Origin: Mimachlamys varia | Taxonomy: Eukaryota; Mollusca; Bivalvia; Pectinida; Pectinidae | NCBI GenBank assembly: GCA_947623455.1 | Contig: OX392532.1 | Coordinates: 26,634,792-26,698,791 of the forward strand | Length of the DNA stretch: 64,000 nucleotides | Reading direction: 5' to 3' | Part shown: positions 43,695 through 56,633 of the stretch, piece after piece | How positions within the stretch are numbered: the first letter of the stretch is position 1 | Layout of the letters: each line of letters begins with the position of its first letter | Program-made: the position numbers and the translations under genes | Notes under the pieces: generated by a model | The model's database searches: none | What the model was told of the DNA's origin: nothing | What the model saw: only the letters and a program-made list of their open reading frames with translations

Positions 43695-43700
43695 TTTATT
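43695..43700 (-). terminator. Candidate polyadenylation signal of the C4-like gene
   Basis: TTTATT on the plus strand is AATAAA on the minus strand, about 160 bases past the stop codon at 43862. Confidence 0.4.
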
Positions 43701-43861
43701 CATAAAGGTTACAGAACATAAAGTTGGTAAATGAGTTTATCTTATTTTAACATTTATAATTCAACATAATTGTGCTCTTTAATATGACACATTTCTTTTG
43801 ATAGTGCAAATGAAGCCATGTTCGGATTTTGTAGAGAAAACGTGTCCGCTCCTCATGGCCG

Positions 43862-46800
43862 TTACTTCATGCAGACAACACAAGAGAGATATTTATTCTG
43901 TTTATATGGCGGACATCGCAGTGAACCACATTCAGCTTTTACAGCGAAGAACAAAGCCCCATTTAGGTTGGCGTCAACCCCTCCTACAAACTCTGTCTGT
44001 ACGTCCACACAGACATACTCGGAAGCTGCTTCAAAGTTATAGTTTCCTGCCGCCAGTGACCCGCTGTACGCTTGTGTCCAGCCGCTGTAGCAGGTCGTCC
44101 TCGCCGGTATCATAACAGAGGAGACGAAGGAGGTGGATCGACAGACCGCACAGGGAACGTCTTTGTCACGAGATCCTGACCCAAAAGGAGTTGAATAAGG
44201 ATGGGATTCGTATTCAGCACCATACATTCTCGCGGAATAGTCATCGTTTGGTAAATTTTCGAAAGGTCCCCACACCGGTTCTTGTGGAAGACAAACATAG
44301 TTGGCCGCTGCACCTTTGTGAGTGTAAAAAGATCCACCGGCGTAACCTGAAATGTGGATGAATTACGAAATGACGTGAATGCGTACAGAGGTACATAGTA
44401 TGTAACAGATTTTGTGATTTCGGACTAGATGCCTCTTTATTCATTCAATTATTACTAGTTTGAAGATAATGAGATATTAAAAATCGCACACATTCATTAT
44501 CTTACATAATTTAATTTTGCCTTGTCCCGCAATGTTAATTTGTTTTAGGTTATATTGTATAACCTCAAAAAATCAGACAACGCAAAAAGTGATGACGTCA
44601 TATAAGTTTGGCGCGGTATTTTGTTATCAAACTTCTGATTTGTTGAAGTTGTTTATCGGTGAAATTTATGCACATTGTTGTGTATTTTGCAAAACCATTC
44701 GAGTTTTGTTATAATTAATACGAAATCAGTGTATAAGATTTATGTCTTATATATCTATCTTTAGAAATGAAATTATAAGGAATGACCCCAATTTTTTTAG
44801 GGTTATACGGTATATTCCGAAATAACTATGTTCAGTTTTTTGAATAAACTGCTTCGCGGATTTATGCAAAGTGCACACATTTTTTCGGTATATACCGTAT
44901 AACCCTCAAAAAAATTGTGGTCATTCCTTAACTAGCTTAACTCCTGACGAAGGGATATGCTTTAACGTCAGTATACACTAAAGCCATCGGTTTTCTCTGT
45001 TGAGTTTTTATATTTTGTAGCTTGAGATTGTTTTATGTTCCATTTATTCTTTGATTTGTGAGAAGAAATGCTTAGTTGCTTTATCTCTTATCATGCATTT
45101 TGTGAAACGTGATTTGTTTACTTTTTTTTGCATCTCTTGGTCATAACTTTAATGTATTTGTTTGATAAAAGCTGTTTTCAGTTATATGTTTATATGTGGA
45201 ATGTGTTTATTCCCCCCCCCCTTCATTTATTTTTATACACTCATATCAGACCACTGTTTCCTTCTGACTTATGATACTTTGATATACAAACATTGATCAA
45301 CGTTTATACAGAAGGCTAATGAATTGACATAATGAACAGTAGGTCTATGACTTTTGTCACCTCTAAATTGAGATTGGGAAAATTGTAAGAAATAACTAGA
45401 AATGTTTAGAAATCAATAGAAGAGGGACATACTTAACGATTTGTGTCAGAACTATTTAATAAAAGCTACACCCAAATAAAACAATGATGGGTCTGAAAAA
45501 AAATTGAACGGCATTTTTTTCAGACAACTTTTTTTTTTTTTTAAATTTATTTTTTATTCATTTTAAATTTTTCAGACAACTTATTAATGGTTAGCAAAGG
45601 GACAATTTGTTGATAATTGTGAATAAGTTCTGGAGAAAGCTGTATGCGATATTCTTTTTAAAAAAATCTTCAAAACATAGATAAGACTCAATTTGAAAGT
45701 TTGAAGGAATGGAAATGGGGGCCTGATTAAGAGGCGACATATGTTACATCATCAGAAAATGCATAGCAGAATGATATTTGTAATATCACGTCAGTAAACG
45801 GAAATACTGCCAGTCTAGGTTTATCATCATTTCCAGAAATTGCGCCAAGTTCTTCATTCAAAGAATCGGAATAACGACAGTGAAATGACAGTTATATGAT
45901 AAAAAAATGTGTTTTTACTGGTCTAGACAATGATATAACGTGTTTGGATGATCGTTTGTTGAACATTTGAGTAGCGGTGAATTCATCCTATGAAAAATGC
46001 TGTACCAATCAATTCCTCAGAGATAAACGAGAGTTACATTTATCTTATTTACTGTACTAATGGAAGTTAACATGCTGCATTATTTTACCAAAATGTGCAT
46101 ACGTGCATGTCCACTTTTACCATAATGAAATATTGAAAGTCTAATTTTGAAAGAAACGTACCGGTATAAACGAGCTCTGTTAAATTAGCAGGGCAGTCAG
46201 TCCTTCCCCAACGGACAAATGTGGCTCCTCCTGTACCTGTAATCAAACATATACAATAACCACATATTCAATAATCCATTGTTTAATTTATTACATTATT
46301 ACTTGGTAAATACATTTTGAAATGTTAACCAATTTATGACACCACTATGATGGTTCTGCTAAAACTCCCAATTGAATTCAACATTTTTTAATTGAAAAAG
46401 AATACAAAGAATAAGAAAAAAAAGAAAAGAAAAATAAGACATCATTCTATAAAAAAGCAAACGGTAATTTCATATTTACAATGAAATATCTAACCATGCA
46501 TCAATAATAACTCAACCAAACTTTTATCGAAACTTCCTACTACCATTTCCTGTGCCATAAAGCTAGGGCTTAAGTCATATTGTGTTATTATATAATCAGA
46601 AAGTGGAATAAACGGAATATAAATTTAGAGAAAAAAAATGAAAAGAAAAAACTCGAAAGATTTTCTGATCAACCCTTGACTTGTACATCAGTGCATTGTC
46701 ATATCTCATACCAAAATGAAAGAATTCTTCGACTTTCATTATGGGTTTTTTTTTATTCAGGAAAAAGTTGATGATGATATAAATATATGGTTACTGTGTA

Positions 46801-48208
46801 TGTGTATGTATTCTTTGCGAAAAACACAATAAAAGGCTCGAAAAAATCTACTGAAGAAGACAGAAGACATAGTACAAAACATCCTGCAAAAGATAATGTT
46901 AAGTTTTGAGGAATGCTTTTCCAGCTGAATTTCAGTATTCCTTTGGAAACAAAATGTGCCCCGCTCTAAGCTGTTTTGTTTTTGTTTTTTATACGAGGCT
47001 GCATTTGTCGAGGAGCCTGTGCGGAATAGTAACAAAACCCTTGTACAATCTTTGAATTTCACTTTCAGGTATATTAAGGATTATGGAAAATACTGTCTAT
47101 AAAATCGACCAACACGTTTACCGACCAATTTTACTTTATGAACCCCTGTAAACGTGAAAGCAAGAGCAGAGCACAGCAGACCCTTCTGAATCAGCTGCTT
47201 ACTTTGATCTTTTCGTATAATATAATCAACATTGAAAGCTTACTATTAAGCTATAATATAGACATGACAATTTCAATATTCTGATCGTTAACCTGTCTTT
47301 CCTGTTAGTAACAGCTCTGCTTCTTCAGCTAATGGCGTTTGCAATTTTTCTGTTGACTCGTTATTCTACGGCTTGCTCTAAATATAGAGTCTTTTCGAGA
47401 AAGTTGTTTACTGCTAACGAGTTAATTTAAGGCACAAAGATTCGACAGCTGCAGTTTGATATAGACTTTGGTAAAGTTCATGCTCGGCATCTTGGTATCA
47501 TTGAGAGTTTTGCCTGTATTCTTGCATGATATAAAGGCAGACTTTTTAGAATTGATCATTGGTATGCCTTGTTGTCATGGTGAGAAATATCTGTGTTACG
47601 TTGAAGACGTGTTACCACTTGAATGAGGTTTATATTTACATGGCGGATGTCGTCGATGAAGCAGAATACTTTTACTCTTCCGGAACACCGGAGAAAAAGC
47701 TCATGTGTCATGGAAGAGCAAACGTCTTCTGCCCCATCGACGACAATCACCTTGTAAATCTAGGTCACATTCGAGTAAATGTTACTTCCTCAAAGTTCCC
47801 TATCAGAAAATGATGAAAATGAGTCGAAATGAATCGAATAGCATACAGATATTTGTATTAATTTCGGAAGAAAAAGATTATCTCATATTTAAAATATCCT
47901 AATATGACACGATGCATTTCAATATAGACTTTGATTTTAACGAAATACAGTTTGATTATCAAAACTTCACCCCAAAATTGTGATACATAAAATCTACCAT
48001 GAGAGAGTTGTTGTTCCAGCGAGGTTATTTTCCCAGCCTGTGTCTGTACCGTTGTTTGTAGCACCTGCAGTTCTTCCTGAATGTGGTTAATTTGGTCTTG
48101 AAGAGCGTTTGGGTCATCAACAAGAAGCCTCTTCTCATGGCTATCGTTACAACGAACAAAACATAGCAAAATATTAAAAGCACATGCAAAACTTACAATG
48201 CTCATCAT
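43862..48208 (-). CDS. Short-chain-collagen-C4-like secreted protein, complete 3-exon gene
   Basis: Coding exons in order: 48208-47998, 46236-46162, 44346-43862, totalling 771 bases and 256 aa. Junctions are exact (CATG|GTAGAT; TTACAG|GTACAG; ACCG|GTACGT; TTTCAG|GTTACG) and keep frame. Residues 1-20 (MMSIVSFACAFNILLCF) are a signal peptide. Residues ~35-70 (LQDQINHIQEELQVLQ...ITSLEQQL) are a coiled coil. Residues ~72-256 form a Cys-rich globular domain: TGGATFVRWGRTDCP, YTGYAGGSFYTHKG, VCLPQEPVWGPF, CAVCRST, ECGSLRCPPYKQNKY. This matches my memory of bivalve proteins annotated as short-chain collagen C4-like, although no Gly-x-y repeat is present here. Likely secreted oligomer; role unknown (matrix or immune recognition have been suggested for related families). 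Intron 2 holds a MITE, intron 1 a decayed Penelope-like element. Confidence 0.85.
44776..44930. mobile_element. MITE-like palindrome in intron 2 of the C4-like gene
   Basis: Terminal inverted repeats of about 44 bp: TAAGGAATGACC...GGGTTATACGGTATATTCCG at the left and its near reverse complement ending GGTCATTCCTTA at the right. A central ~65 bp separates them. The termini begin and end with TA, as in Tc1/mariner-type non-autonomous elements. Confidence 0.75.
46905..47790 (+). mobile_element. Decayed Penelope-like element ending in an inverted 3' piece
   Basis: Plus-strand sequence from about 46905 aligns to the reverse transcriptase of the 58.4-kb copy. The remnants GGAAACAAAATGTGCCCC, TTTGAATTTCACTTTCAGG and ACGGCTTGCTCTAAATAT sit in matching order, but stops fill every frame. 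The 3' block (GTCGTCGATGAAGCAG, CTCTTCCGGAACACC) follows at ~47650-47695. The same block recurs immediately in reverse complement (GGAAGAGCAAACGTC...CATCGACGAC, 47712-47745), a tail-to-tail arrangement. It lies antisense in intron 1 of the C4-like gene. Confidence 0.65.
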
Positions 48209-48253
48209 TTTGACGATTCTCTTATCAGTCGTTACTGCGCGAAAATCAAGGAA

Positions 48254-48260
48254 ATATATA
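48254..48260 (-). promoter_or_regulatory. TATA box of the C4-like gene
   Basis: TATATAT on the minus strand (GAGCTATATATTTCC), 46-52 bases upstream of the start codon at 48208. This would give a 5'UTR of roughly 20 bases. Confidence 0.5.
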
Positions 48261-48264
48261 GCTC

Positions 48265-49591
48265 AGTAAAAAAGTAAAGGTCAAAAGTCAAGGCCATAGT
48301 AAAGGTATTGGCTATGGTGGCGTGTTTCTGTCATCGAATTTTAACCTACGCGTTAGTTTGTCGAATTATTCTCAAAAAATGTCGAACTTATATGAGAAGA
48401 TATTAATATACTAAATCAGCATATCGTGATTAGGTAAGTAAGCCTGGCATTTTATCATGTTTATGTTTAGATGTTGCATCAACATGTCATAAATTTGTGC
48501 AAACAAATTCGTCTTCATCCATTTATTTTTCGAGACATTATCATGTGATCCATATTGCTAATATAGTATGAATAGTTATTTTTTTTTAATTAGAGATGAT
48601 TAAGAACATTTTGATACCACATCCCATAATGCCTTTATGAAATATATAGATACAATTTATCGCTGTTGATGGAGAATGGCAAGGCAGAGTTATTTCCCTT
48701 CCTTTGTGACATCATTGACGTCATCGTTGTGGTGCTGTATGTTCAGCGTTCTGATTTGGCTGCTGAGTCGTCTTTTGACGTCTATTGGCATTAAGATTAA
48801 TAATATGTTTTTTTGTACATTAGAAGCAAACATCAACAAGCAAAACAGAAAATTCGTAAATTTGGAGGGGTGTGATAGCACTTTCGAGTGGTCAAAATAT
48901 GACATTCGAGGTGTGATATAAGTTCAAGGGTGTGTGTTATCATCGGGCTGATATCAGCTTTTGAGAAACTTAGGCTTATCGCATATATAAAGAGGGTGTT
49001 ATCAGTAGCCAACACATGATAAAAATGTATTTATTTTCTTTATTAGTACATTGTACATCACTTGATATCCTTTTAGAAAATTATTGGTTGACAAACTCAT
49101 TTTAATTAGCATGAATAAGTGGTCAGTCAATATCGATTCAGTGTTTTTATTGAACAATAATTAAAGCTGATACTTAATCTGGAAATGGATTAATGAATTA
49201 ATATATCATACGTAAATGACATGACCTGTAGCCAGCGTTAAGTGTGGTCAATACGTCTTGTATTAACACAAAACACTGCAAGCCAGATCAATCAGAATCA
49301 TTATATTTACCTATATGTGATATCTCTGTTCACAAAGGTTTGGATTGAATTAAAATGAATATATATTAGTCATTTATGGATCGGGGATATGGCCTGTAGG
49401 CAGAAGGGGATTGCCGTGTTGTTACAGAGCTCCTCACCATACTCAGTGTAAGAACAATGGATTTTACAATCACGAAATTCTTTAACAGAAGATACTGGAC
49501 CCTTATACTATTTGGAAATTATAATCAAAATGTGTCATTTTATAACAACAGTTACTAAGTAGCGGATACCAGCGGATACCAGTGTGAAAAA
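48265..49591. other. Intergenic region without recognised genes
   Basis: AT-rich. A TGACGTCA (CRE-type palindrome) occurs near 48715 beside an open frame from 48676 that shows no domain-like character. The GCAAGGCAGAGTTATTTCCC segment resembles edges of dispersed repeats. AGCGGATACC is duplicated in tandem at 49562-49581 just before the old LINE. Confidence 0.3.
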
Positions 49592-50252
49592 ATGGCGGGC
49601 ATATCTTTCAAAGACTCCAGTTCTGACTGGTTAACAGCATTTCTTTTTGAAACGGACTCCCCAACACCCGCAGAGAATGCTGAAAATGTCAATAACTCTT
49701 TATCTTTTGAACAAAATGATGACATTCATCCGGAGGTACAAGACCAGCCAACTATTATCTATAATAAAAAAAAGTGTTGCCATCAAATTGGATTTTTCAC
49801 ATGTGAATGCTGTTTCAGACCATCTTTCTATTTGTATGCATTTTGTAAACTCTAGCAGACAAAGTGGGGATATTTACAAGACACTCGATGATTCCGTTAC
49901 CACAACCTTATTTCAAGCAACAGGTACTTTACTTGTTCAGGGATCCATGTACCTAAACTGGGTAACAGCGTTTATGAAAACTACAAGACCATCATTGTAG
50001 ACAACACACGAGTAAAAAGTGTTGTGAGCCCTGTTAGCAAAGTGATACGTGATGTAACCACACTGAATACATCTGACAGTGCATCATTTCAATCATTTCC
50101 CAGCGAGATTTCTGAGGAACTACAAACAATCAACGCCGACACAATGATGAGTGGCTCGAGACCCATTAGCACCTCGACCCTTATTCGACGTATTGAGGTT
50201 GATGCTACGGAAGATCTTTGCCCAACAGACCAAATATAATTTAGCATCCCTC

Positions 50253-51110
50253 AATTTCAATTCCAACAAATTTATTGACTTTAAATATGTCAATTGGATT
50301 GGACATCAGGCTTTGCCTATTTAAGTCCTTTCCAAATTTACATTTACAATAATACACATATTCTGTCAAAGCAATTCATATACACAGTGGAAGGGAGATA
50401 ACTCCAATTTATATAATGAAATAAATATTCATTTTTAATTATCACTCAATCATTTCTGTTTATGTTTTAGAAAATTTCCGTTATTAAAATTATGTACAAT
50501 TGTTGAGAACCCATCCCACATAATTCAAGGGATACAGGCCCAAAAGTCCTTGTGTATCAACACGTTGGCCATCCACCCACTGGATATGTAAGATAGGTTA
50601 CCAAGAAATATACATTTTGTAGGATTTCAGAATATGATATTGATTCAAAATGGACACTGCAGATATAAGGATCTATTATTGGAGTTGGTTCTCTTAAAAT
50701 TTAGAAGCAGTAATAATCACAAGTTCCAATTCAGTGCAGTCAGATTCCAGAGGTGTTCCGAAAGTATACTTAAATATATAGAATATATTACACTAGTGGC
50801 AATTATTATAAAAAAAATGATACTATAAGTATAGTATCAATTTTAGTAAATTGAGTTGAGAGTGAGATTACTTGTTTAGTCTATTTGTTTTTCGAATAAA
50901 GTCACATGTATTTGGTAAGATGTATTTATTGGTATCAACACTACATATCATGCATCCACTTAACATAGTTTTTACGTTATAATGATCATGGTTATCTGTT
51001 GAATAAAATTGAGAAATGTTTTGTATTAATTGCCTTCTAATGTCACTATAGAGTGGGCATTCAATTATAAAATGAAACGCATTTTCATTTTCATGCCCAC
51101 ATCTACATTC
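50253..51110 (-). mobile_element. 5'-truncated LINE insertion with target-site duplications
   Basis: On the minus strand it begins in coding sequence (CRCGHENENAFHFIIECPLY, then SDIRRQLIQN), the zinc-binding C-terminal region of a LINE ORF2. It runs to a 3' end AATAAATTTGTTGGAATTG. AGCATCCCTC flanks it on both sides (50243-50252 and 51111-51120), a 10-bp target-site duplication, so this fragment arrived by target-primed reverse transcription. Confidence 0.75.
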
Positions 51111-51749
51111 AGCATCCCTCCTTTTCAGTGATGCTACATGTAAATCGACTACAGCGGATCCCGCGGGTCATTTGGACAAGTTTATGGCAGGTGTTCAAAG
51201 CATTCTGGACAACATTTCGGCGACCATTACTGACCATATCGAATCAACTAATAGGCGTCGCAGTGAAATGCAAGTTGAAATAAAGGCTATAACCTCTCAT
51301 GTGACCGTATGCGCTAGCCACACAAGAGCAGACATAAATGATGTGAAGGACACCATCGACAATGTTCAAACAGACTTGAAAAGCTTGGGTAATTCCGCTG
51401 AGAAAGCAACCCAGTACTTCGCAGATTCTGTAAAAACTCTAACCTCTAACCCAAACCTCTAACACTTTCAGACTCTATAACTTCTCCATCTTCAGTTACG
51501 GAAAATACTGACTCCACCGCGAAACCGGTACAAACAAAAGATCAAGCACAAACAGCTATTAAAGAAAATGCTGACTTTCCTAAGAAGCAATTGAAGAATG
51601 CCTCACAAAATCCAAAATCGCCGAACCAAAAAAGAACAAGGCATCGTAAACTATACAAATCACCTCGCGTGCTAACACATGAACTCTGACGCAGGGTTGC
51701 AGGACATTGAAATAACATCAGTTGTCATTTACACTGAACTGCAATAGAC

Positions 51750-52900
51750 ATGGATGGGCTTATTATCAGTTTGGTCAGGACCCGTTCAGAAATGAAGTTG
51801 CGAGAGTATTGACAAAGATTTTCTATACATAGTAACAGTGACCTTATCCTTGACCTTGGCACCCTGAAACACGGACTCGTTCGAGGTATTACCATGATGG
51901 ACCCATATATGAAGTTTGGTCAGAATATGTTAAAAAATGAAGTCGCAAGAGTGCTCAAGGTATTACCATGCTGGACCCATATATGAAGTTTGGTCAGGAT
52001 CCGTTCAAAAATGAAGTGGCAAGAGTGCTGACAAAGGTTTTCCATAAATAGTAACGCTGACCTTATCCTTGACCTTGGCACCCTGAAATAGGAACTCATT
52101 CGATGTATTCCTATGCTGGACCCATATATGAAGTTTGGTCAGGATCCATTCAAAAATGAAGTCGCAAGAGCGCTGACAAAGATTTTCTATAAAAAGTAAC
52201 GCTGACCTTAACCTTGACCTTGGCACCCTGAAACACGAACTTGTTCGAGGTATTCCGAAGCTGGACCCATATATGAAGTTTGGTCAGGATTCGTTCAGAA
52301 ATGAAGCTGCAAGAGTGTTGACAAAGATTTTCTATAAATAATTACGGTGAACTTGACCTTGACCTTGGCACCCTGAAACACGAACTCGTTCGAGGTATTC
52401 CGAAGCTGGACCCATATATGAAGTTTGGTCAGGATTCGTTCAGAAATGAAGTTGCAAGAGTGCTGACAAAGATTTTCTATAAATGATAACGATGAACTTG
52501 ACCTTGACCTTGGCACCTTGAAACACGAACTTGTTCGAGGTATTCCGAAGCTGGACCCATAAAGGAAGTTTGGTCAGGATTCGTTCAGAAATGAAGTTGC
52601 AAGAGTGTTGACAAAGATTTTCTATAAATAATTACGGTGAACTTGACCTTGACCTTGGCACCCTGAAACACGAACTCGTTCGAGGTATTCCGAAGCTGGA
52701 CCCATATATGAAGTTTGGTCAGGATTCGTTCAGAAATGAAGTTGCAAGAGTGCTGACAAAGATTTTCTATAAATGATAACGATGAACTTGACCTTGACCT
52801 TGGCACCTTGAAACACGAACTCGTTCGAGGTATTACCATGCTGGACCCATAAAGGAAGTTTGGTCAGAATCCGTTCGAAAATGAAGTCACAAGAGTGCCG
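51750..52900. repeat. ~145-bp tandem satellite with nuclear-receptor half-sites
   Basis: Seven recognisable units; the block ACCTTGGCACC recurs at 51850, 52070, 52215, 52360, 52505, 52650 and 52795, so the last six are 145 bp apart. Units alternate in type: 52295-52516 and 52585-52806 are almost identical, giving a 290-bp higher-order repeat. Each unit carries CTTGACCTTGACCTTGG or a variant; its reverse strand contains TCAAGGTCA. The array sits inside the LINE ORF1 region. Confidence 0.85.
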
Positions 52901-53226
52901 ACAAAAAGCGAGGGGATAAAAAAGCGATAAAAAGTTTTTCATTGGAAGCTCCATTCTTAAAGGAGTTAATGCTAGAGGTCTGAGAGAAAACGTAAAAACA
53001 TCAACAAATCGCGGAGCCAAGAGTTCTGATTAAGCTTAAAGAGTAAGCTCAATGGATTTGGATGACTTTGGGGATCTCATCATTTACGTTGGTGGTAACA
53101 ACGCGGCAGACCAACACCCAATCACAGAATTCTTTAATTCCTATGAAGACTTATTTTATGTCATCAAAAATAACTCTTTTATTAAACAACCAATCCTCTG
53201 TGGACTCGCCCGGCGTATTGACGCCG

Positions 53227-54297
53227 ATATAGTACCATACAAAAAAAATCAGAGAATACAAAAGCGTCAACAAAACCCTAATCCGAACTCAAAATCGATT
53301 AAACTAGGGGCAAAATAGGAAAGATTTACATGGAGACTCTCGTAAAAGCACAAGAGAATAAGACCAGGTATTCGGGAAGAGTAAGCGCCTTCTGCTTCAT
53401 CGACGACACCCGCCATGTAAATCTTGGTCATGTCCAAGTAAGCATCAATCCTCAAAATGAGAACCGAGTCATCATTATCATTGTACATCAAGTAAACACA
53501 CTAACAAGCAAACTCAAAAACGTCCATTTTCATATCACACAAAGATACAGAATATTTCTCGATGATATCAAGATGGCGACCATAAAACTTGCCCATAGTC
53601 TTCATCAACCTGCATTTCTCGAATCCCTGTGCCGTGAGTTTGTTCCTCAGCAGTCGACATCTATCACGAAAATCGCGATATTCAGAGCAAGCCCTAGAAT
53701 AACGAATCAACTGCGACATGTTAACACCATAGGATGGAGAAGCAGGGATGTTACTATCAAGAAAGGGAAAGTTCACGATCGGAAAATCGAAATCGTCACG
53801 TTTATCATATAGCTTAGTAGTAAGTTGCCCGTGTTGGTCATAGTTTAAATAAAGATCGAGGTAAGAAGCTGATGTAGGAGAGTCTGTTGTGTCTTTAATC
53901 TCAAGTTCAGTAGGGTATATACGATCGACTAGGTCAGCAAACTTCTTGTTGTTTATAGACAACACATCGTCGATATACCTGAAAGTGAAATTGAAAGATT
54001 TGGCAAGGTTTTTGTTACCCATCCTGATAAGCCACTCGACAAATTCAGCCTCGTATGCAAGTCAGCCAAAAGTGGTGCACAGTTAGTGCCCATTGGAGTG
54101 CCAACAGTCCTCCGAACTCAATAAAGATACTGTCAACCAGGAATTCAATCATTCGTACTATATCTTCCTCAGTATATTTCAACCTAGCTTTTGTTTTGTT
54201 TTTCACATAGTATGTTCCAAGATAGCTCATAACCATGTATTTGTATCGTCGGGTACAGGGTGGAAAAATCAAATGTTTTGATGGACGAAACATTTAA
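53227..54297 (-). mobile_element. Penelope-like element inserted in LINE ORF1
   Basis: Minus-strand order: RT remnants at 54293-54045 (YKYMVMSYLGTYYVKNK, with a deletion across GTPMGTN), then an open frame 54022-53501 with FRYIDDVLSINN (catalytic DD) and DSNIPASPSYGV. The full C-terminal end follows (CRLMKTMGKFYGRHL), then the common 3' region ending near 53227 with TCAGAGAATAC. It separates two halves of the esterase-like domain of the host LINE, so it is younger than that LINE. Confidence 0.75.
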
Positions 54298-56633
54298 ACA
54301 TTGCTATTCAGGACTTGGCATCAAAATTGGGATGTCAATTTCTTGACACTTTTTTCTAAATTCATTTTCGGCAATGGAGCTCATGTAAATTATTTTCTAC
54401 AAGCTGATGGTATACACCTAACAGCAGCGGGAACATCAACTCTCCTGTGTATTGACTCCATTAAGCCTATACCGAAATATCACACGCCAATGTCAAGAAA
54501 TAAGCGGGTGAGCAGGCCTACCTATCGTAATGACCGGCGACAGGTGCGCGATGATGTCACGTATAAAAGATGGTCTCAACATCCCCACAGTCCACGACCA
54601 CACAAATTTCGTGGTAATCGGAACATGGAGTGTTTTAACTGTGTTGAAATTGGACACCTATCATACGAATGTGTTAACTACGTACATGTATACTAGGACC
54701 GCGCGGACAGGTCTTGCCAACATTCCGACGACTTTTCAAACAATCAGTTCAATGTCTAATCATCTTTATGTACGAACTGTAATACTTATTGTGGCATTGA
54801 ATCTGAGGAGTCGTTCAAGTTGTATGAACAACGGCATTGCCGTACAGATGACAATCGTTGTACCATGTGTTTCTTGTTTAGAATATACTCAAAATGATAA
54901 TATGTCGATTAACGTAAGACATGAACCTGAAATGTCTATTGATACAATCAATGCTAATAATAACTTAGGTTTGAAAAATCGAGGAATACATTTTTGTAGT
55001 TGGAACATAAGGCATTTACTTCCAACATTAGATGAATTAGAATCCCTCTTCTGTATTCAACATGACCAAATATAAATTATTGGACTTAATGAAACATTTT
55101 TCACCCCAGAAATCTCAAATGACATTATTAGCATTGATGGTTACAACATTGAGAGAAAAGATAGAAAAGATAAAATTGGTGGCGGAATAGTTGTCTATTT
55201 GAAGGATGAAATTCAATATTTGAGAAGAGTGGATATTGAAGATCCATCGATAGAGACGATTTTGTTACAGATAAGTATCCCAAACTGAAAAAAAGTTTGT
55301 ATTATGTTATGTATATAGGCCACCTAGCTCACTCACACCGTGGATTGATTTATTCCATGTTCAAATAGAAAGGACCATGGAAGAAAATGTAGATGTTATA
55401 CTAATGGGCGATGTTAATATAGATCTAATCAATGGTTGTAACAACAACGTTAACAGATGGAATAGCCTCATAACTTGCTATGACTTATCTCAACTTGTTG
55501 ATAAACCCACAAGAGCAACTGCTTTCTCAAGTACAATGATAGATCATGTATATTGTACAAATAAAGATATAATTAGTGAAGTCGTGGTACCATATATTGC
55601 TTTAAGTGACCATTACCCGATATTTGTCACCAAAACATGTAATAAGCAATCAACTTCAACCTGTAAAACTAATTTTCATAAAAAAATAACATACAAATGT
55701 TTTAAGAATTTTGATAATGATAATGCATTCATGCAGGAGCTTAGTGAAACGCTCATGAATAGTTTTCTTTCTTCAAATATGGTAAATGAAGCTGTGAAAA
55801 TATTCTTAATAACTATTATTCACCTACTTAATAAGCACGCCCCTGTTAAAACGAAAAGGGCCAAGAAGTACAGGCAGCCAGAATGGTATAATGACGATAT
55901 AAAGCAAGCAAGAAATAAGCGTGACTATCACCACAAACAAAGAAACTGGGATCAATATAAGTATTAGCGAAGTAAAGCTAAAGTCATCTTAACAACCTCA
56001 AAAGGAAATTTCTTCAACAATGTCGTAAAAAAAACAATAAAGATACTGATGTCCTATTGAATTACTTAAAATCGTTTAGTCCAAAAACATCCATCTCCTC
56101 TTTACCGTCAACACTCAAAATAGGTGATGTTATGCTTGACACAAAGGAGGATGTAGTAGAACATCTCAATAAACACCTTGTCTCTCAAAACATTACAAGG
56201 ACTCCTCATAATGATCAAGATCATAAATTACTTGAAAACCTTGTGAGAAACAAGTTCCAAGTCATGTAAACTTTTCCATCCCTCTAATTACTGTTGTCAA
56301 CGAATCGGAGTTTGTGAACGATCTAAATTCTTTAAAGGCAATAGGTATAGATGGCGTTGGACCTAAAACTCTCAAGCTGTGCGTGCCTCTGCTAGCTCCC
56401 CACATAGGTCATATAATCAATTTAAGTTTACAAACAGGAATATTTCCCTTTCAACTAAAATGGGCTAGAGTTACTCCTTTATTTAAAGGGGGTCATGTTG
56501 ATGAAGCTGGAAACTACAGACCTATTTCTGTCCTACCGACTTCAGCGAAAATATTCAAAAGACACGTAACTAATCACTTCAACAGATACCTACTTTAATA
56601 TGGACTCCTCCACTCTGCGCAATCTGGCTTTAG

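Larger units (their letters stand above)
51121..54696 (+). pseudogene. LINE ORF1 (coiled coil, esterase-like, CCHC), interrupted
   Basis: 51172-51462 encodes a heptad-rich segment (FMAGVQSILDNISATITDHIE...DTIDNVQTDLKSL). After the satellite, 52930-53226 reads IGSSILKGVNARGL and DLIIYVGGNNAAD in shifted frames, the GxS and GGN blocks of the SGNH-esterase-like domain found in some LINE ORF1 proteins. After the Penelope insertion, 54390-54435 has the ADGIHLTAAG block with the catalytic-type D-x-x-H. 54630-54672 has a CFNC...GHLSYEC zinc knuckle. Multiple frameshifts make it non-functional. Confidence 0.65.

Noticed and set aside
43862..44115. Plus-strand frames overlapping exon 3 of the C4-like gene
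   Set aside because: They are antisense to an exon whose splice junctions and protein are fully consistent on the minus strand.
48676..48921. 81-codon plus-strand frame starting MARQSYFPSF
   Set aside because: Its start resembles the edge of a dispersed repeat (GGCAGAGTTATTTCCC) and there is no domain, splice or poly(A) support.
51750..52900. CRISPR-like periodicity of repeats
   Set aside because: The units are contiguous 145-bp satellite monomers without unique spacers, in a eukaryotic transposon context.
52005..53020. Series of similar minus-strand frames across the satellite
   Set aside because: They repeat only because the satellite units repeat; no independent coding evidence.
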